From: Clostridium thailandense
GTDB lineage: Bacteria > Bacillota > Clostridia > Clostridiales > Clostridiaceae
Direction of reading: 5' to 3'
Assembly: GCF_019207025.1 (NCBI RefSeq)
Contig: NZ_JAEEGC010000034.1
Location: forward strand, 18,625 to 82,624
DNA length: 64,000 nucleotides
The position numbers were made by a program, and so were the translations under genes. The number at the start of each line of letters is the position of its first letter. Within the stretch, counting starts at the first letter, position 1. The notes below the pieces were generated by a model that saw nothing but the letters and a program-made list of their open reading frames with translations, made no database searches and was not told the origin of the DNA. Below, one piece after another: positions 41,093 to 51,362 of the stretch.

Positions 41093-44000
41093 ATGAAAAA
41101 ATGTGTTTTAAGCGGATTTACGGTGTTTACTTTTTTGATATTATTAACGTTTAACGGATTGGCTTTACCAGTTAAGGCAGCGAGCACGCTGACACTTTCA
41201 GATATCAATTGCTATAATGATGGAAACATGAGTGTAACATCATCGACTGATCCATCCACGATTCATGGTTTGATGCAGGCAATTCAGTTTGCAAATGCAA
41301 GTAGTGCGGGAAGTACTTTTGTGTTCAATATTACTGCGGATATTACAAACATATCGGCACAGTTACCAACAATCAATCAGAGCGTTACCATAACTGGTAA
41401 TGGACATACTATTTCAGTACAAACTCCTGGATTTAATTCGGATGGTACTTACTCAACAAATCCGTCAAATTTCAATTTGTTTACTATAAATGGACAAGGA
41501 ACCAACATAACAACGGTTGAAGTTGACAGTTGTACTTTAATGGGAGGCGCAGCTGCATTTGCCGGTGCGGCTATTTCTAACACAAATGCCACCTTAAAGC
41601 TTAACGACGATACAATCACTCGTTCAGGTTCTGCCAGCTATGCTGCAGGCGGAATTTATAATGAATATACAGGTATTGCATATTTTGAACGTTGCAACCT
41701 TAATCGTAACGGTGGGCAATACGGCGGTGGATTTCTCAATAAGGGAAAAATGTTTATCGACTGTTCTTCATTTAGTGAAAACAGAAGTCTTGGCACAGGA
41801 GCCTACGGTGGTGGAGCCGGTGAGAATAGCTGTAAAAGACAGACAGACGGTAGTTATACTGCTGCATATTTATACGTAAACAACTCCACTTTTGCAAACA
41901 ATTCTTCTACTGAACTTGGAAGTGCCATTAACAACTTTAGCGGAACTTTGTATGTTCTAAATAGCACATTTTCTGGAAATCTAACATATTGGTCATCCAA
42001 CGGAGCAAATGGTGTTGTCATTTCAAGTCGTCAAAATCAGAATACCACTATTGAATCTAAAACTACAATCGTAAACTCTGTAGTTTTAGACAACTATACC
42101 ACAGCATCCACTAGTTCATATGCGCTTGGTAACTTTACTAACGCTCTTGTTTATACATCATCTAGCATCGCGCAGAATTTGACATTGATAAACTCTTTGT
42201 CGCAAACGACAAACATTGGAACTGTTACAAACTGTACTCAATATAATAATGGTAATGCTGATACAAGTGTAAGCACGGGTACATTCGCTGCAGGCGGTGC
42301 AGACACCAAATTCTTAAGCCCAAGTGGTCAGCTATCAGGAACAGGTTCTTATTGGCAGCCATTCTTGGTTAATCATACATCTCTTGATAATTCTTCTACT
42401 AAACTGTCAGCAGTATTGCTGGATAATAGCACAAGCAGTGCTGCCATCTCCGTCATACCTTGTACAACGGCATTTTATCCTGATAATACAAATCCAGTTG
42501 TTGCCTATAAGGACGGAAGTGGAAATTGGCAATATCTGCTTGGAAATGCAAATGCAGACAACTATATTGTTAATAAAGACCAATTCGGTTATGACCGCAC
42601 TAACAGCAGCCAATATGAAAATGCAGTCGGTGCAACCATTGTAGAAACAAGCAATCTTTATAGATTGCGCACAGTTGCGGCCACTGGAGGTTCAGTCAAT
42701 GGTGCAACTATTTACGGAGATAACTATACACAAGGCACATTAGTTTCTATTAGTGCCATACCACAAGTAGGGTATAAGTTTACTGGTTGGAATGCAACAG
42801 GTACAACATTTGCCAATCCGACTGATCCTTCACAGAGTATAACCATGAATGCTAATATTGACGTTACACCGAGTTTTAGTAATTCTTATGTTATTTATAA
42901 TGCAAATGGTGGCAGTGGAACAATGATGAACACTTCTCCAACTGAAGCTGTTTCGATCAATTCATTCAGTGATACATATGCTTTCAATAGTTGGAATACA
43001 AAGGCTGATGGAACAGGTACTAGGGTCACTCCAGGGACGATAGCAACAAGTATAAGCGGTTATAACGGTACATCTGATTTAACACTTTATGCAATTTGGA
43101 ATGCTCCACCAGCTATCTCTGGAGTAACTCCTGGAAACGCAAGCATACATGCAGGTGAAAGCACTGATTTTCAGGTATCTGGAACCAAAGTCAGAAATGG
43201 TACACTTACATACAAATGGTATGCCAAAGGATCCCCTGATACACAAATTACCAACGGAAACATTGTGCTGCAATCATCCACCATTTATAGCACATCACCA
43301 GACGGTTCAATATTACATATTAATCCGATGGATACAACATTAAACGGTGCACAATACTATGCAGTCGTTACCGAAACGGAAAATGGGATTTCGATAGACA
43401 GCGCAAGTAGTGCTGTCGGAACCTTGACGGTAACTCAATCAATAGTACCAGATGCACCAACAAGTGCAACGGCAACAGCAGGAGATGCAAGTGCTACAGT
43501 AACATGGACAGCCCCAGTAAATAACGGAGGAAGTCCAATAACAGATTACTTAGTAGAAGTCTATAATGGAGCAAGTTTAGTAAATACAGTGGATACGAAT
43601 TCAACAACAACATCAGCAGCAATAACAGGACTTACTAATGGAACAGCATATACCTTTGATGTTAAAGCAGTAAATGGTGTTGGCAATAGCGCAGCATCAA
43701 ATACAACAAATGTAGTAACACCATCAGCAATAAATACAGCACCAGATGCACCAACAAGTGCAGCGGCAACAGCGGGAGATACTACTGCTACAGTGACATG
43801 GACAGCCCCAGTAAATAACGGAGGAAGTCCAATAACAGATTATTTAGTAGAAGTCTATAATGGAGCAAGTTTAGTAAATACAGTGGATACGAATTCAACA
43901 ACAACATCAGCAGCAATAACAGGACTTACTAATGGAACAGCATATACCTTTGATGTTAAAGCAGTGAATATTATTGGCAATAGCGCAGCATCAAATGCAA

Positions 44001-46342
44001 CAAGTGCAGTAACACCAACAGCTCAGTCAAGCGGAGGTTCTGGAGGGGCATCAGGCGGATCTACTGGAGGTAGCTCATCATCACCTAGCACTATTAGTGG
44101 AGAAGTAATAGATGGTGATAATGGTAGTAAGGTTTCAAATATAACTGCTACAGTAGCAACTGATAATAATGGCAATAGTACAGTTTCTATGAATGCAACT
44201 GAGGCTGTGCTTCTAAAACAATCTAATGGAACTATAAGCCAATTAGGGGATAGTTCAAAAATTTCTATTACAACAGAAACAGGCGCTGTTGTTGCAATTT
44301 CAGCTAATGGTACAATTCAAGTGCAAAATTTAGTTAAAGGAACAGACTATAATTTTAATATTACTTATGATTTTGGAAATGGGCAAAAAATAAATATAGG
44401 TAAAATGGAAATAAAAGTTGATAGCGCTGGAAATGTAAGTTTAACCTCTGCACTAATAGACCCATATGGAATTATTACAGATGCAGCTACGGGAAAAGTT
44501 ATAGAGGGAGCTCAAGTAACTTTATATTATGCAAATACTGAAAGAAACAAAGCAAATGGAAAAACTCCAGATACTATAGTACAACTTCCTGGTATAGATG
44601 GATTTAAACCTAATAATAATAAAAACCCTCAGTTAAGTGATGCTAATGGAGCATATGGATTTATGGTATTTCCAACTTCGGATTATTATATTGTGGCAAC
44701 TAAAGAGGGATATTGTGAGTATACAAGTTCTACAATTCATGTGGAAAAAGATATTGTAAAATGGGATTTTAAAATGAATGAAATAAGCGCAGATATAAAT
44801 CCAAACGCAGGAAAATTTGATAAGAATATTTCAAGTCAGACAGATGTAAGTACTACAATGACTTTAAATGGATTTAATTTAGTTAGTATTACAAATGGAA
44901 GCAGTACTTTAATAAATGAAGCAGATTATACAGTAAATAATAATGTGGTAACAATTAAAAAGAGCTATTTAGCAAAACAGAATGTAGGAACAACAACTTT
45001 AACCTTTAACTTTAGTGGAGGTAGTGCAAAAACTTTGGCAATAACAGTAATTGATACAACTCCACAGAATTCAACTATAAATCCAAACACAGCAGAATTT
45101 GATAGATATACGCTTAAGCAAGCGGACATAAGTACTACAATGACTTTAAATGGAAATAATTTAGTTAGCATTACAACTGGAACAAGCATTTTAGTAAAGG
45201 ACACAGACTACACGGTAAGTAATGATGTAGTAACAATTAAAAAGGGTTATTTAGCAAAGCAAAGTTTAGGATCAATAACTTTAACTTTCAACTTTAGTGC
45301 AGGAGCAGTACAGAGTTTAGTAATAACAATAAAGGATTCAACACCATCCTCTAGCGGTGGATCAGGTGGAGGCGGCGGTGGTGGCGCTGCAGCACCAATA
45401 ACACCATCACCTGCGAAAACAGCAATAGAAAGATTATCAGGACAGGATAGAGTGGATACAGCTCTTGCAATAGCAAAAGCAACTTATACAGGAAAGGTTT
45501 CAAAAGTTATACTTGTATCTTCAGAAAATTATCCAGATGCATTAGCTGGAAGTGTGCTAGCATATAAACTTAATGCTCCTATATTACTGGTTGGAAGTGA
45601 TGAAGCAGATCAAGATAAGATATTATCTTATTTAAAAGATAATATGGATCTTGCAGGAACAGTATATATTCTTGGAGGAACTGGTGTAGTAAGCAAAGAT
45701 ATGGAAGCAAAAGTAAGTGTAAGTGGTTTTAAAAATATTATTAGACTAGGTGGAGCAGATAGATTTGAAACCGCAGCAAAAATTTCTGATACAATTGGAG
45801 TAAAGGAAGGAACGCCAATAGTAATTGTATCAGGGGAAAATTATCCAGATGCATTATCAATAAGCAGCATTGCTGCAGTAAAGCAATATCCTATAATCAT
45901 GGTAAATAAAAATGAAATTCCAGAAGTAGAAAAGAAAGAGATTTCATTAATAAAACCAGGTAAAGTATATATTATAGGAGCAGAGGGAGCTGTAAGTTCA
46001 GCAGTTGAAGATCAGGTTTCCCAAACAGCAGCAATAGATAAGACAAATATCGTGAGACTAGGTGGAGCAGACAGGTTTGAAACTTCACTTAAAATAATAC
46101 AATATTTTGACTTATCAGGAAGTGCAGCTTGCGTAACATCAGGAAATAACTTTCCAGATGCAGTAGCAGGAAGCGTCTATGCAGCAAAAAATGAAGCACC
46201 TATGATGCTTGTAGACAATAATCTTAGTGAAGCACAAAAATCATATTTAAAAAATGCTAACTTAAAAGCAGTTACTATTTTTGGAGGAACAGGAGTTGTA
46301 AGTAAAGAAATAGAAGATGAACTTACACAAGTTTTAAAATAA
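41093..46342 (+). CDS. Giant cell-surface protein anchored by cell-wall-binding repeats 2
   Basis: The 1749-residue exported protein opens with a signal peptide (1-30, ending PVKAA). Next come a parallel beta-helix-like region rich in Asn/Ser/Thr/Gly (about 35-500); an InlB-type B repeat (about 600-670: YVIYNANGGSGTM ... DLTLYAIW); an Ig-like domain; two almost identical fibronectin III domains (from 786 and 884); a Gly/Ser linker; a carboxypeptidase-regulatory-like domain; two CBM-X2-like Ig domains (about 1232-1415); and three CWB2 repeats (about 1444-1749: RLSGQDRVDTALAIAK; RLGGADRFETA). CWB2 triplets bind the cell-wall polymer. No LPxTG motif. It is probably an adhesin or matrix-binding protein, possibly under the two-component system upstream. 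Confidence 0.9.
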   Translation: MKKCVLSGFTVFTFLILLTFNGLALPVKAASTLTLSDINCYNDGNMSVTSSTDPSTIHGLMQAIQFANASSAGSTFVFNITADITNISAQLPTINQSVTITGNGHTISVQTPGFNSDGTYSTNPSNFNLFTINGQGTNITTVEVDSCTLMGGAAAFAGAAISNTNATLKLNDDTITRSGSASYAAGGIYNEYTGIAYFERCNLNRNGGQYGGGFLNKGKMFIDCSSFSENRSLGTGAYGGGAGENSCKRQTDGSYTAAYLYVNNSTFANNSSTELGSAINNFSGTLYVLNSTFSGNLTYWSSNGANGVVISSRQNQNTTIESKTTIVNSVVLDNYTTASTSSYALGNFTNALVYTSSSIAQNLTLINSLSQTTNIGTVTNCTQYNNGNADTSVSTGTFAAGGADTKFLSPSGQLSGTGSYWQPFLVNHTSLDNSSTKLSAVLLDNSTSSAAISVIPCTTAFYPDNTNPVVAYKDGSGNWQYLLGNANADNYIVNKDQFGYDRTNSSQYENAVGATIVETSNLYRLRTVAATGGSVNGATIYGDNYTQGTLVSISAIPQVGYKFTGWNATGTTFANPTDPSQSITMNANIDVTPSFSNSYVIYNANGGSGTMMNTSPTEAVSINSFSDTYAFNSWNTKADGTGTRVTPGTIATSISGYNGTSDLTLYAIWNAPPAISGVTPGNASIHAGESTDFQVSGTKVRNGTLTYKWYAKGSPDTQITNGNIVLQSSTIYSTSPDGSILHINPMDTTLNGAQYYAVVTETENGISIDSASSAVGTLTVTQSIVPDAPTSATATAGDASATVTWTAPVNNGGSPITDYLVEVYNGASLVNTVDTNSTTTSAAITGLTNGTAYTFDVKAVNGVGNSAASNTTNVVTPSAINTAPDAPTSAAATAGDTTATVTWTAPVNNGGSPITDYLVEVYNGASLVNTVDTNSTTTSAAITGLTNGTAYTFDVKAVNIIGNSAASNATSAVTPTAQSSGGSGGASGGSTGGSSSSPSTISGEVIDGDNGSKVSNITATVATDNNGNSTVSMNATEAVLLKQSNGTISQLGDSSKISITTETGAVVAISANGTIQVQNLVKGTDYNFNITYDFGNGQKINIGKMEIKVDSAGNVSLTSALIDPYGIITDAATGKVIEGAQVTLYYANTERNKANGKTPDTIVQLPGIDGFKPNNNKNPQLSDANGAYGFMVFPTSDYYIVATKEGYCEYTSSTIHVEKDIVKWDFKMNEISADINPNAGKFDKNISSQTDVSTTMTLNGFNLVSITNGSSTLINEADYTVNNNVVTIKKSYLAKQNVGTTTLTFNFSGGSAKTLAITVIDTTPQNSTINPNTAEFDRYTLKQADISTTMTLNGNNLVSITTGTSILVKDTDYTVSNDVVTIKKGYLAKQSLGSITLTFNFSAGAVQSLVITIKDSTPSSSGGSGGGGGGGAAAPITPSPAKTAIERLSGQDRVDTALAIAKATYTGKVSKVILVSSENYPDALAGSVLAYKLNAPILLVGSDEADQDKILSYLKDNMDLAGTVYILGGTGVVSKDMEAKVSVSGFKNIIRLGGADRFETAAKISDTIGVKEGTPIVIVSGENYPDALSISSIAAVKQYPIIMVNKNEIPEVEKKEISLIKPGKVYIIGAEGAVSSAVEDQVSQTAAIDKTNIVRLGGADRFETSLKIIQYFDLSGSAACVTSGNNFPDAVAGSVYAAKNEAPMMLVDNNLSEAQKSYLKNANLKAVTIFGGTGVVSKEIEDELTQVLK
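43448..44026 (+). repeat. Near-identical tandem DNA repeat of 294 bp (FN3 domains)
   Basis: The segments starting CCAGATGCACCAACAAGTGC at 43448 and 43742 are almost identical at DNA level over most of their length, with period 294 bp (98 codons). Silent sites are conserved too, so the duplication is recent or maintained by conversion. Confidence 0.9.
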
Positions 46343-46347
46343 AGAGG

Positions 46348-46388
46348 GATAAAAAAGCAGAACAAGTTTGTTTGATCTGCTTTTTTAC
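46348..46388 (+). terminator. Terminator after the surface protein gene
   Basis: AAAAAAGCAGA (46351-46361) pairs with TCTGCTTTTTT (46376-46386). The stretch 46389-46664 then holds only broken frames and the short motif at 46616-46635. Confidence 0.8.
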
Positions 46389-46615
46389 TCCATTGAGATG
46401 TCTTGCTATTCACAATAACTATAAGGGAAATGTAAAATAAATATTACTTAGAGGTTGATTTTAAGTAGAAATTCTGTAAAATTTGGGAGTATTGAAAACC
46501 AAAACCTTATTAGAATACCGCTAAATTGAAGCAATATTTAAGAAATCAGACAGTGAAGTCTTCGGTGGTTATGATGATGTACTTTCTGTTTGGATTTGTT
46601 ATAGAATTATTCATG

Positions 46616-46635
46616 GTGAACTGTACCACAAGTAG
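46616..46635. repeat. Short motif shared with 21845-21863; possible insertion-sequence end
   Basis: GTGAACTGTACCACAAGTAG matches GTGAACTGCACCACAAGTA at 21845 with one difference. TGAACTGCACC-like ends occur on IS3-family (IS150 group) elements, but no transposase sequence is next to either copy. Confidence 0.25.
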
Positions 46636-46664
46636 CGTATAACCTTCTTAGGTTTATTTTTGAA

Positions 46665-46706
46665 ATAAATGAAGAATCTTCAACAAGTGAGGATTCTTCA
46701 TTTTCG
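46665..46706. terminator. Terminator behind the broken GGDEF gene
   Basis: AATGAAGAATC and GGATTCTTCATT form a long stem flanking TTCAACAAGTGA, with T-rich sequence on both sides. Confidence 0.65.
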
Positions 46707-46721
46707 CTTTTAAGGAAGTGT

Positions 46722-47393
46722 TTATGATAAAACAACACAGTTTCTTCCTTGAACTTTTCCTTCATATAATGCTTTGTCCGCTTTTTTTATTGTATCATCA
46801 AGCATTTCATAATCTTCATTAACAGTTACCCCAAAGGTCAATGTAATTGATACTTGAATTCCATTATACTCGATAATTTCTTCTTCACTAATTTTCCTGA
46901 TTTTATCCGCCAGTATGCGGGCATCCTCGAGTTCTGTTTCTGGAAGCAAGATAAGAAATTCCTCCCCTCCCCACCTGGATACAAAACCATGTTCTCGAAC
47001 CGCATCCTGTAAGTTTTGGGCTACTGCTTTCAGCACTCGATCTCCACAGTCATGTCAGAAGCTATCATTTACCTTTTTAAAATAATCTATATCTGCAATG
47101 ATAAGTGAAAACTTCTTTTTAGTTTTTTTATAATTTATAAGCTCATTTTCAAGTCTTTCTATAATATATCTCCGGTTGTATAGCCCAGTTAATGAATCCG
47201 TTTTTGAAATCAACTCCAATCTTTCCATGTTACATTGAATGGAAACTATTTGGGATGCTGAAAATATCCCCACAAATACAAGTACATATCCGAGGATTAT
47301 GAATAATAAAAACAATATCATATCATATATAGAATTAAAATTTCTTGAATGTGCAATGTGTGTGGGTGTGGTAAAGTTAGTAATTAACTTCAT
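46722..47393 (-). pseudogene. GGDEF-domain diguanylate cyclase interrupted by an in-frame TGA
   Basis: One reading frame holds a membrane helix (MILFLLFIILGYVLVFVGIF) and a GGDEF domain (LTGLYNRRYIIERL, IIADIDYFKKVNDSF, RWGGEEFLILLPETELEDAR, ITLTFGVTV, ADKALYEGK). It is cut after VNDSF by TGA at 47057-47055, exactly where the family has Gly (VNDxYGHDxGD). The next codons (HDCGDRVLKA) continue in the same frame, so a single base change GGA to TGA explains it. The active-site GGEEF is intact but lies in the second half. The region before the ATG at 47393 may contain a lost longer sensor part. Probably inactive unless the stop is read through. Confidence 0.85.
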
Positions 47394-47617
47394 CAGGACA
47401 TTATCTTATAAATATCTAAAGTCTTCACCATGGGACTTTTTAATTGGTAAGCTTTATAAAATCCCTTCATCAGAGATGAATGCTTTTTCTCTTTGTCATC
47501 AACTTTTGTTTTCAGCCACCATGCTGCAGAATATTTAGATTACAACTGAAATATTGTGATATAATAATATAATATAAATTTAGAGGTATTTAGATTCAGT
47601 GAAAGAAGGATGATGCT

Positions 47618-48022
47618 ATGTTTAAAGAGTTCAAAGAGTTTGCAGTAAAGGGAAATGTAGTGGATTTAGCTGTTGGTGTTGTTATAGGTGGTGCTTTTGG
47701 AAAAATAGTTACATCTTTGGTGAATGATATTATTATGCCAATATTAAGTGCCTTAACAGGTGGAATTAATTTTACATATTTAAAGTTTGTAATTAAGGAA
47801 GCACACGGGGATGTACCCGCAGTTACTTTCAATTATGGAAATTTTATTCAAAATATTATTGATTTTTTAATTATTTCATTTTCTATTTTCTTGTTTGTAA
47901 AATTAATAAATAAATTTAAGAGAGAAAAGAAAGTTGAAGCTGTTACAGAAGAAGTTAAACCATCTGAAGAGGTTTTATTGCTTCAAGAAATCAGAGATTT
48001 ATTAAAGAATAAGGAAGTTTAA
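47618..48022 (+). CDS. mscL: Large-conductance mechanosensitive channel MscL
   Basis: The 134-residue protein matches MscL throughout: [40 protein letters not shown] (TM1, pore-lining), a periplasm-side loop, [24 protein letters not shown] (TM2), and the C-terminal helix with [13 protein letters not shown]. It opens under membrane tension to release solutes on osmotic downshock. RBS AAGGATG. Monocistronic; a weak terminator-like hairpin lies near 48139-48180 (AAGGAG/CTCCTT with trailing T). The following 48181-48479 has an AT-rich promoter-like region and no gene I can support. Confidence 0.95.
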   Translation: MFKEFKEFAVKGNVVDLAVGVVIGGAFGKIVTSLVNDIIMPILSALTGGINFTYLKFVIKEAHGDVPAVTFNYGNFIQNIIDFLIISFSIFLFVKLINKFKREKKVEAVTEEVKPSEEVLLLQEIRDLLKNKEV

Positions 48023-48479
48023 CAAAAAGTAATATTCTAGGATTAAAGCTGTATAATAAGCTAAAAAGCAAGCAATAAGCATTTTGATATCTTTCTGGGT
48101 AAATAAATTGTTTTTTAGGTGAATTTCTATTAATGCATAAGGAGATCTCCAGATGATGGGAAGGCTCCTTCTTTTATTTTGTTAGCTCCAGCATCGTTAA
48201 TATTTGTATGTTGTATCTTTTTCTTCATATATTTCCGTGATATTACGGAGAATTATATATATGGAGAAACAAAATTATTAGAATTTGTAGTATAATGTTT
48301 GTTAGAATATAAAGGGAGAGTAATGATGGTAATGTGAAGTTGCCAAAAGAATAATTAATTTTGCTTTATAGTTTAGAGTAATTAATATTGAAAAAAAGCG
48401 CTGATGTGTTTTCTAGGGTGAAGGATATGAAAACTGAAGTGTACAAACTAATATAATAACGGAAGAGGAAGATAAAGAG

Positions 48480-49256
48480 ATGACAATGGAATTAGAAAAA
48501 TACTACAATAAATTTTGTGAGGACAAAAGATTAACGAGAAAATATGGACAAGTTGAATATATGACTTCCATGAAGTATATTCATGAGTATTTAGAAAATA
48601 ATAAGGACGCAAAAATCTTAGATGTCGGTGCTGGGACAGGCAGATATTCTGTACAATTAGCAAATGAAGGATATGATGTTACTGCAATCGAACTTGTAAA
48701 GCACAATTTAGGTATTTTAAAGTCAAAAGGAAGTACAGTAAAAGCAATGCAGGGAACGGCATTAAATTTATCAAGATTTTCAGAAAATACTTTTGACATG
48801 ACATTGGTGTTTGGCCCAATGTACCACCTATATAAATTTGAGGATAAAGTAAGGGCACTGCAGGAGGCGAAAAGAGTAACGAAAGCTAACGGTGTTATTT
48901 TAGTAGCATATTGTATGAATGAATATAGTGTAATAACGTATGGTTTTAAGGAAAATAATATTCGTGCATGCATTGATAATGGGAAACTTAGCGGTGATTT
49001 TCATGTTATATCGGAGCCAGAAGATTTATATGATTATGTAAGGGTTGAAGATATTGATAAGTTAAATGAGGAAGCAGGACTGCAAAGGATAAAATTAATT
49101 GCAGCAGATGGACCAGCTAATTATATGCGACCTGTTTTGAATGCTATGGATGATGAGACATTTCAAATTTTTCTTGATTATCATTTTTCTACCTGTGAAA
49201 GACCGGATTTATTAGGAGCAAGTGCACATACATTAGATATCCTGAGAAAGAAATAA
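48480..49256 (+). CDS. Class I SAM-dependent methyltransferase
   Basis: The 258-residue protein has the class I Rossmann motifs: motif I KILDVGAGTGRYSVQLA (about 41-57), an acidic residue at the end of strand 2 (VTAIELVKHN), and motif IV FDMTLVFGPMYHLY. A C-terminal region with DYVRVEDIDKLNEEAGL follows. Such proteins are common in clostridia and methylate unknown small molecules. Start: ATG at 48480 behind GGAAGAGGAAG. The gene appears monocistronic. Substrate cannot be given. Confidence 0.88.
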   Translation: MTMELEKYYNKFCEDKRLTRKYGQVEYMTSMKYIHEYLENNKDAKILDVGAGTGRYSVQLANEGYDVTAIELVKHNLGILKSKGSTVKAMQGTALNLSRFSENTFDMTLVFGPMYHLYKFEDKVRALQEAKRVTKANGVILVAYCMNEYSVITYGFKENNIRACIDNGKLSGDFHVISEPEDLYDYVRVEDIDKLNEEAGLQRIKLIAADGPANYMRPVLNAMDDETFQIFLDYHFSTCERPDLLGASAHTLDILRKK

Positions 49257-49349
49257 GAAAGATAGGGCAATCATAAGGTATATTTTGAAAATAGCAATAA
49301 GCTATAAAATGTAAATAGTGCTAAACACATATAAAAGGGGGGATTGGTA

Positions 49350-51158
49350 ATGGGGAAAGTTTTAAAGGAAAGAAAAGATATAGATCAATCACTTACTTGG
49401 GATTTGTCTGCTATCTATGCCACAGACGAAAAATTTCAATCAGCTGTAAAAGAGATGAAAGAGCTTGCTTTAAAGATGGAAAAAGATTATAAAGGTAAAT
49501 TGAATGCAGCAGGCAAGATTAATGAATGTCTAGATGAACTAAGAAAGTTATATCAATTTAGGGACCTAACCGGTTCTTATGTAGAACTTTTAGTTGCAGT
49601 AGATTACGCAAATAATGAAAACCAAGATAAATATTCGAAAATTACCAATATAATATCTGACATTGACAGCAGATTAAGCTTTATAAAAAGTGAAATTATT
49701 CAAGGGCATGATGAAATTTTAGAGGCTGCAATAAATATGTCCAAAGAAAATAGTAATTATTTAAAGGATATAAAAAGAGAAAAGGCACATGCACTTCATC
49801 CAGAAGCAGAGAGAGTATTAGCTGCTTTATCTGGAGCCTTGGAGGCACCTTATCAAGTTTATGAACAAGCTAAGCATGCTGATATGGATTTTAAAAGCTT
49901 TACTGTGAATGGAATAGAATATCCTCTTGGTTATGCACTTTTTGAAAATGAATATGAATATGAAAATGATACAAAGGTGCGCAGAGCTGCTTTTAAAGCA
50001 TTTTCGGATAAATTAAGGGAATATCAATATACTACAGCTGCAGCTTATCAGGTTCAAGTGCAGAAAGAAAAAAATATGGCTACTTTAAGAGGCTTTGACT
50101 CAGTTATAGACAGCTTATTGTTTCCTCAAAAGGTTGATAGCAAGCTTTATAACAGACAGATAGATCTTATAACAGAGAAACTTGCGCTGCATATGAGAAA
50201 GTATGCAAAACTTTTAAAGAAAGTACACAAACTTGATGAAATGACTTTTGCAGACTTGAAGATTGCAGTAGATCCAGAATATGATCCAAATGTAACTATA
50301 GAACAATCTAAAAAATATATTGAAGGTGCCCTAGCTGTATTAGGTGATGATTACTTAGAAATGGTGAAAAAAGCTTATAATGAAAGATGGATTGACTTTG
50401 CACAAAATAAGGGGAAATCCACAGGAGGATTCTGTGCAAGTCCTTATGGAAGTCATTCCTTCATATTGCTATCATGGAGTGAAAAGATGGCAGAGGTATT
50501 TACCTTAGCTCATGAGCTTGGACATGCAGGTCACTTTAAACTATGTAATGAAAGTCAAAATATATTTGATGTAAATGTTTCTACATATTTTGTAGAAGCA
50601 CCATCCACCATGAATGAGCTTCTTATGGCAAATTACCTTTTAAAGATTAATGAGGATAAAAGGTTTAGAAGATGGGTTTTATCTTCAATGATTGGCCATA
50701 CTTATTATCATAATTTTATAACTCACCTTTTGGAAGCGGCTTATCAAAGAGAAGTATACAGAATAATTGATGAAGGGGGGAGCGTTCAGGCTTCAACTCT
50801 TAGTAAAATAAAGAAAGAAGTACTTGAAAAATTCTGGGGAGAAGACGTAAAGATAATTGACGGAGCAGAGCTAACCTGGATGAGGCAGCCTCATTATTAT
50901 ATGGGACTTTATTCTTACACTTATAGTGCAGGACTTACTATAGCAACAGAAGTTAGCAAGAGAATATTAAAAGAAGGGCAGAGGGCAATAGATGATTGGA
51001 GGGCAGTACTTAGAGCAGGTTCAACTAAGACGCCAGTAGAACTTGCCCAAATGGCAGGAGTAGACATAACTACAGATAAGCCACTTTTTGATACTATTGA
51101 GCACATTGGTAGCATAATTGATGAGATAGTTAAGCTTACTGAAGAAATTGAAGCGTAA
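49350..51158 (+). CDS. pepF: Oligoendopeptidase F (M3 family zinc metallopeptidase)
   Basis: The protein of about 602 residues belongs to the PepF group of family M3. The zinc-binding HELGHAGHF lies at about residue 391, with the third ligand region STMNELLMANYLL after it. It is a cytoplasmic endopeptidase that cuts oligopeptides of about 7-17 residues, recycling protein or processing peptide signals. The ATG at 49350 is placed by AAAAGGGGGG; the TTG six bases earlier is less likely. Length and motifs fit the family fully. Monocistronic; a strong bidirectional terminator follows. Confidence 0.93.
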   Translation: MGKVLKERKDIDQSLTWDLSAIYATDEKFQSAVKEMKELALKMEKDYKGKLNAAGKINECLDELRKLYQFRDLTGSYVELLVAVDYANNENQDKYSKITNIISDIDSRLSFIKSEIIQGHDEILEAAINMSKENSNYLKDIKREKAHALHPEAERVLAALSGALEAPYQVYEQAKHADMDFKSFTVNGIEYPLGYALFENEYEYENDTKVRRAAFKAFSDKLREYQYTTAAAYQVQVQKEKNMATLRGFDSVIDSLLFPQKVDSKLYNRQIDLITEKLALHMRKYAKLLKKVHKLDEMTFADLKIAVDPEYDPNVTIEQSKKYIEGALAVLGDDYLEMVKKAYNERWIDFAQNKGKSTGGFCASPYGSHSFILLSWSEKMAEVFTLAHELGHAGHFKLCNESQNIFDVNVSTYFVEAPSTMNELLMANYLLKINEDKRFRRWVLSSMIGHTYYHNFITHLLEAAYQREVYRIIDEGGSVQASTLSKIKKEVLEKFWGEDVKIIDGAELTWMRQPHYYMGLYSYTYSAGLTIATEVSKRILKEGQRAIDDWRAVLRAGSTKTPVELAQMAGVDITTDKPLFDTIEHIGSIIDEIVKLTEEIEA

Positions 51159-51319
51159 CTTTTTGTTTGATGGTAACTTGAAATTAAGTAAATTCAGTTT
51201 TTAGTCATAATTAAAATGGTGCTGAAATATTGCTCAAGTGCATTTAAGAGTGAATTTAGTAAAGCAGATCTATTATTAAGTAAAGGACAAGTAATTTTAA
51301 GACATTTGGTGATATTGAA

Positions 51320-51362
51320 GGAAAGGAGTTAGCTGTTTTTACCAGCCTAACTCCTTTTTTTA
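51320..51362. terminator. Bidirectional terminator between pepF and the chemoreceptor gene
   Basis: AAAGGAGTTAGCTG and CAGCCTAACTCCTTT (51343-51357) form a long stem with A and T tracts on the two sides; it overlaps the stop codon of the convergent gene. Confidence 0.85.

Noticed and set aside
46524..46636. Short frame reading ...VFGGYDDVLSVWICYRIIHG...
   Set aside because: Too short, without a start, and not assignable to any family; noted only as possible debris.
48388..48456. 22-codon frame MKKSADVFSRVKDMKTEVYK upstream of the methyltransferase gene
   Set aside because: Weak start (TTG) and no recognised product; insufficient to call a gene.
48581..48973. 130-codon frame opposite the methyltransferase gene
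   Set aside because: It lies wholly inside a gene with clear class I methyltransferase motifs on the other strand.
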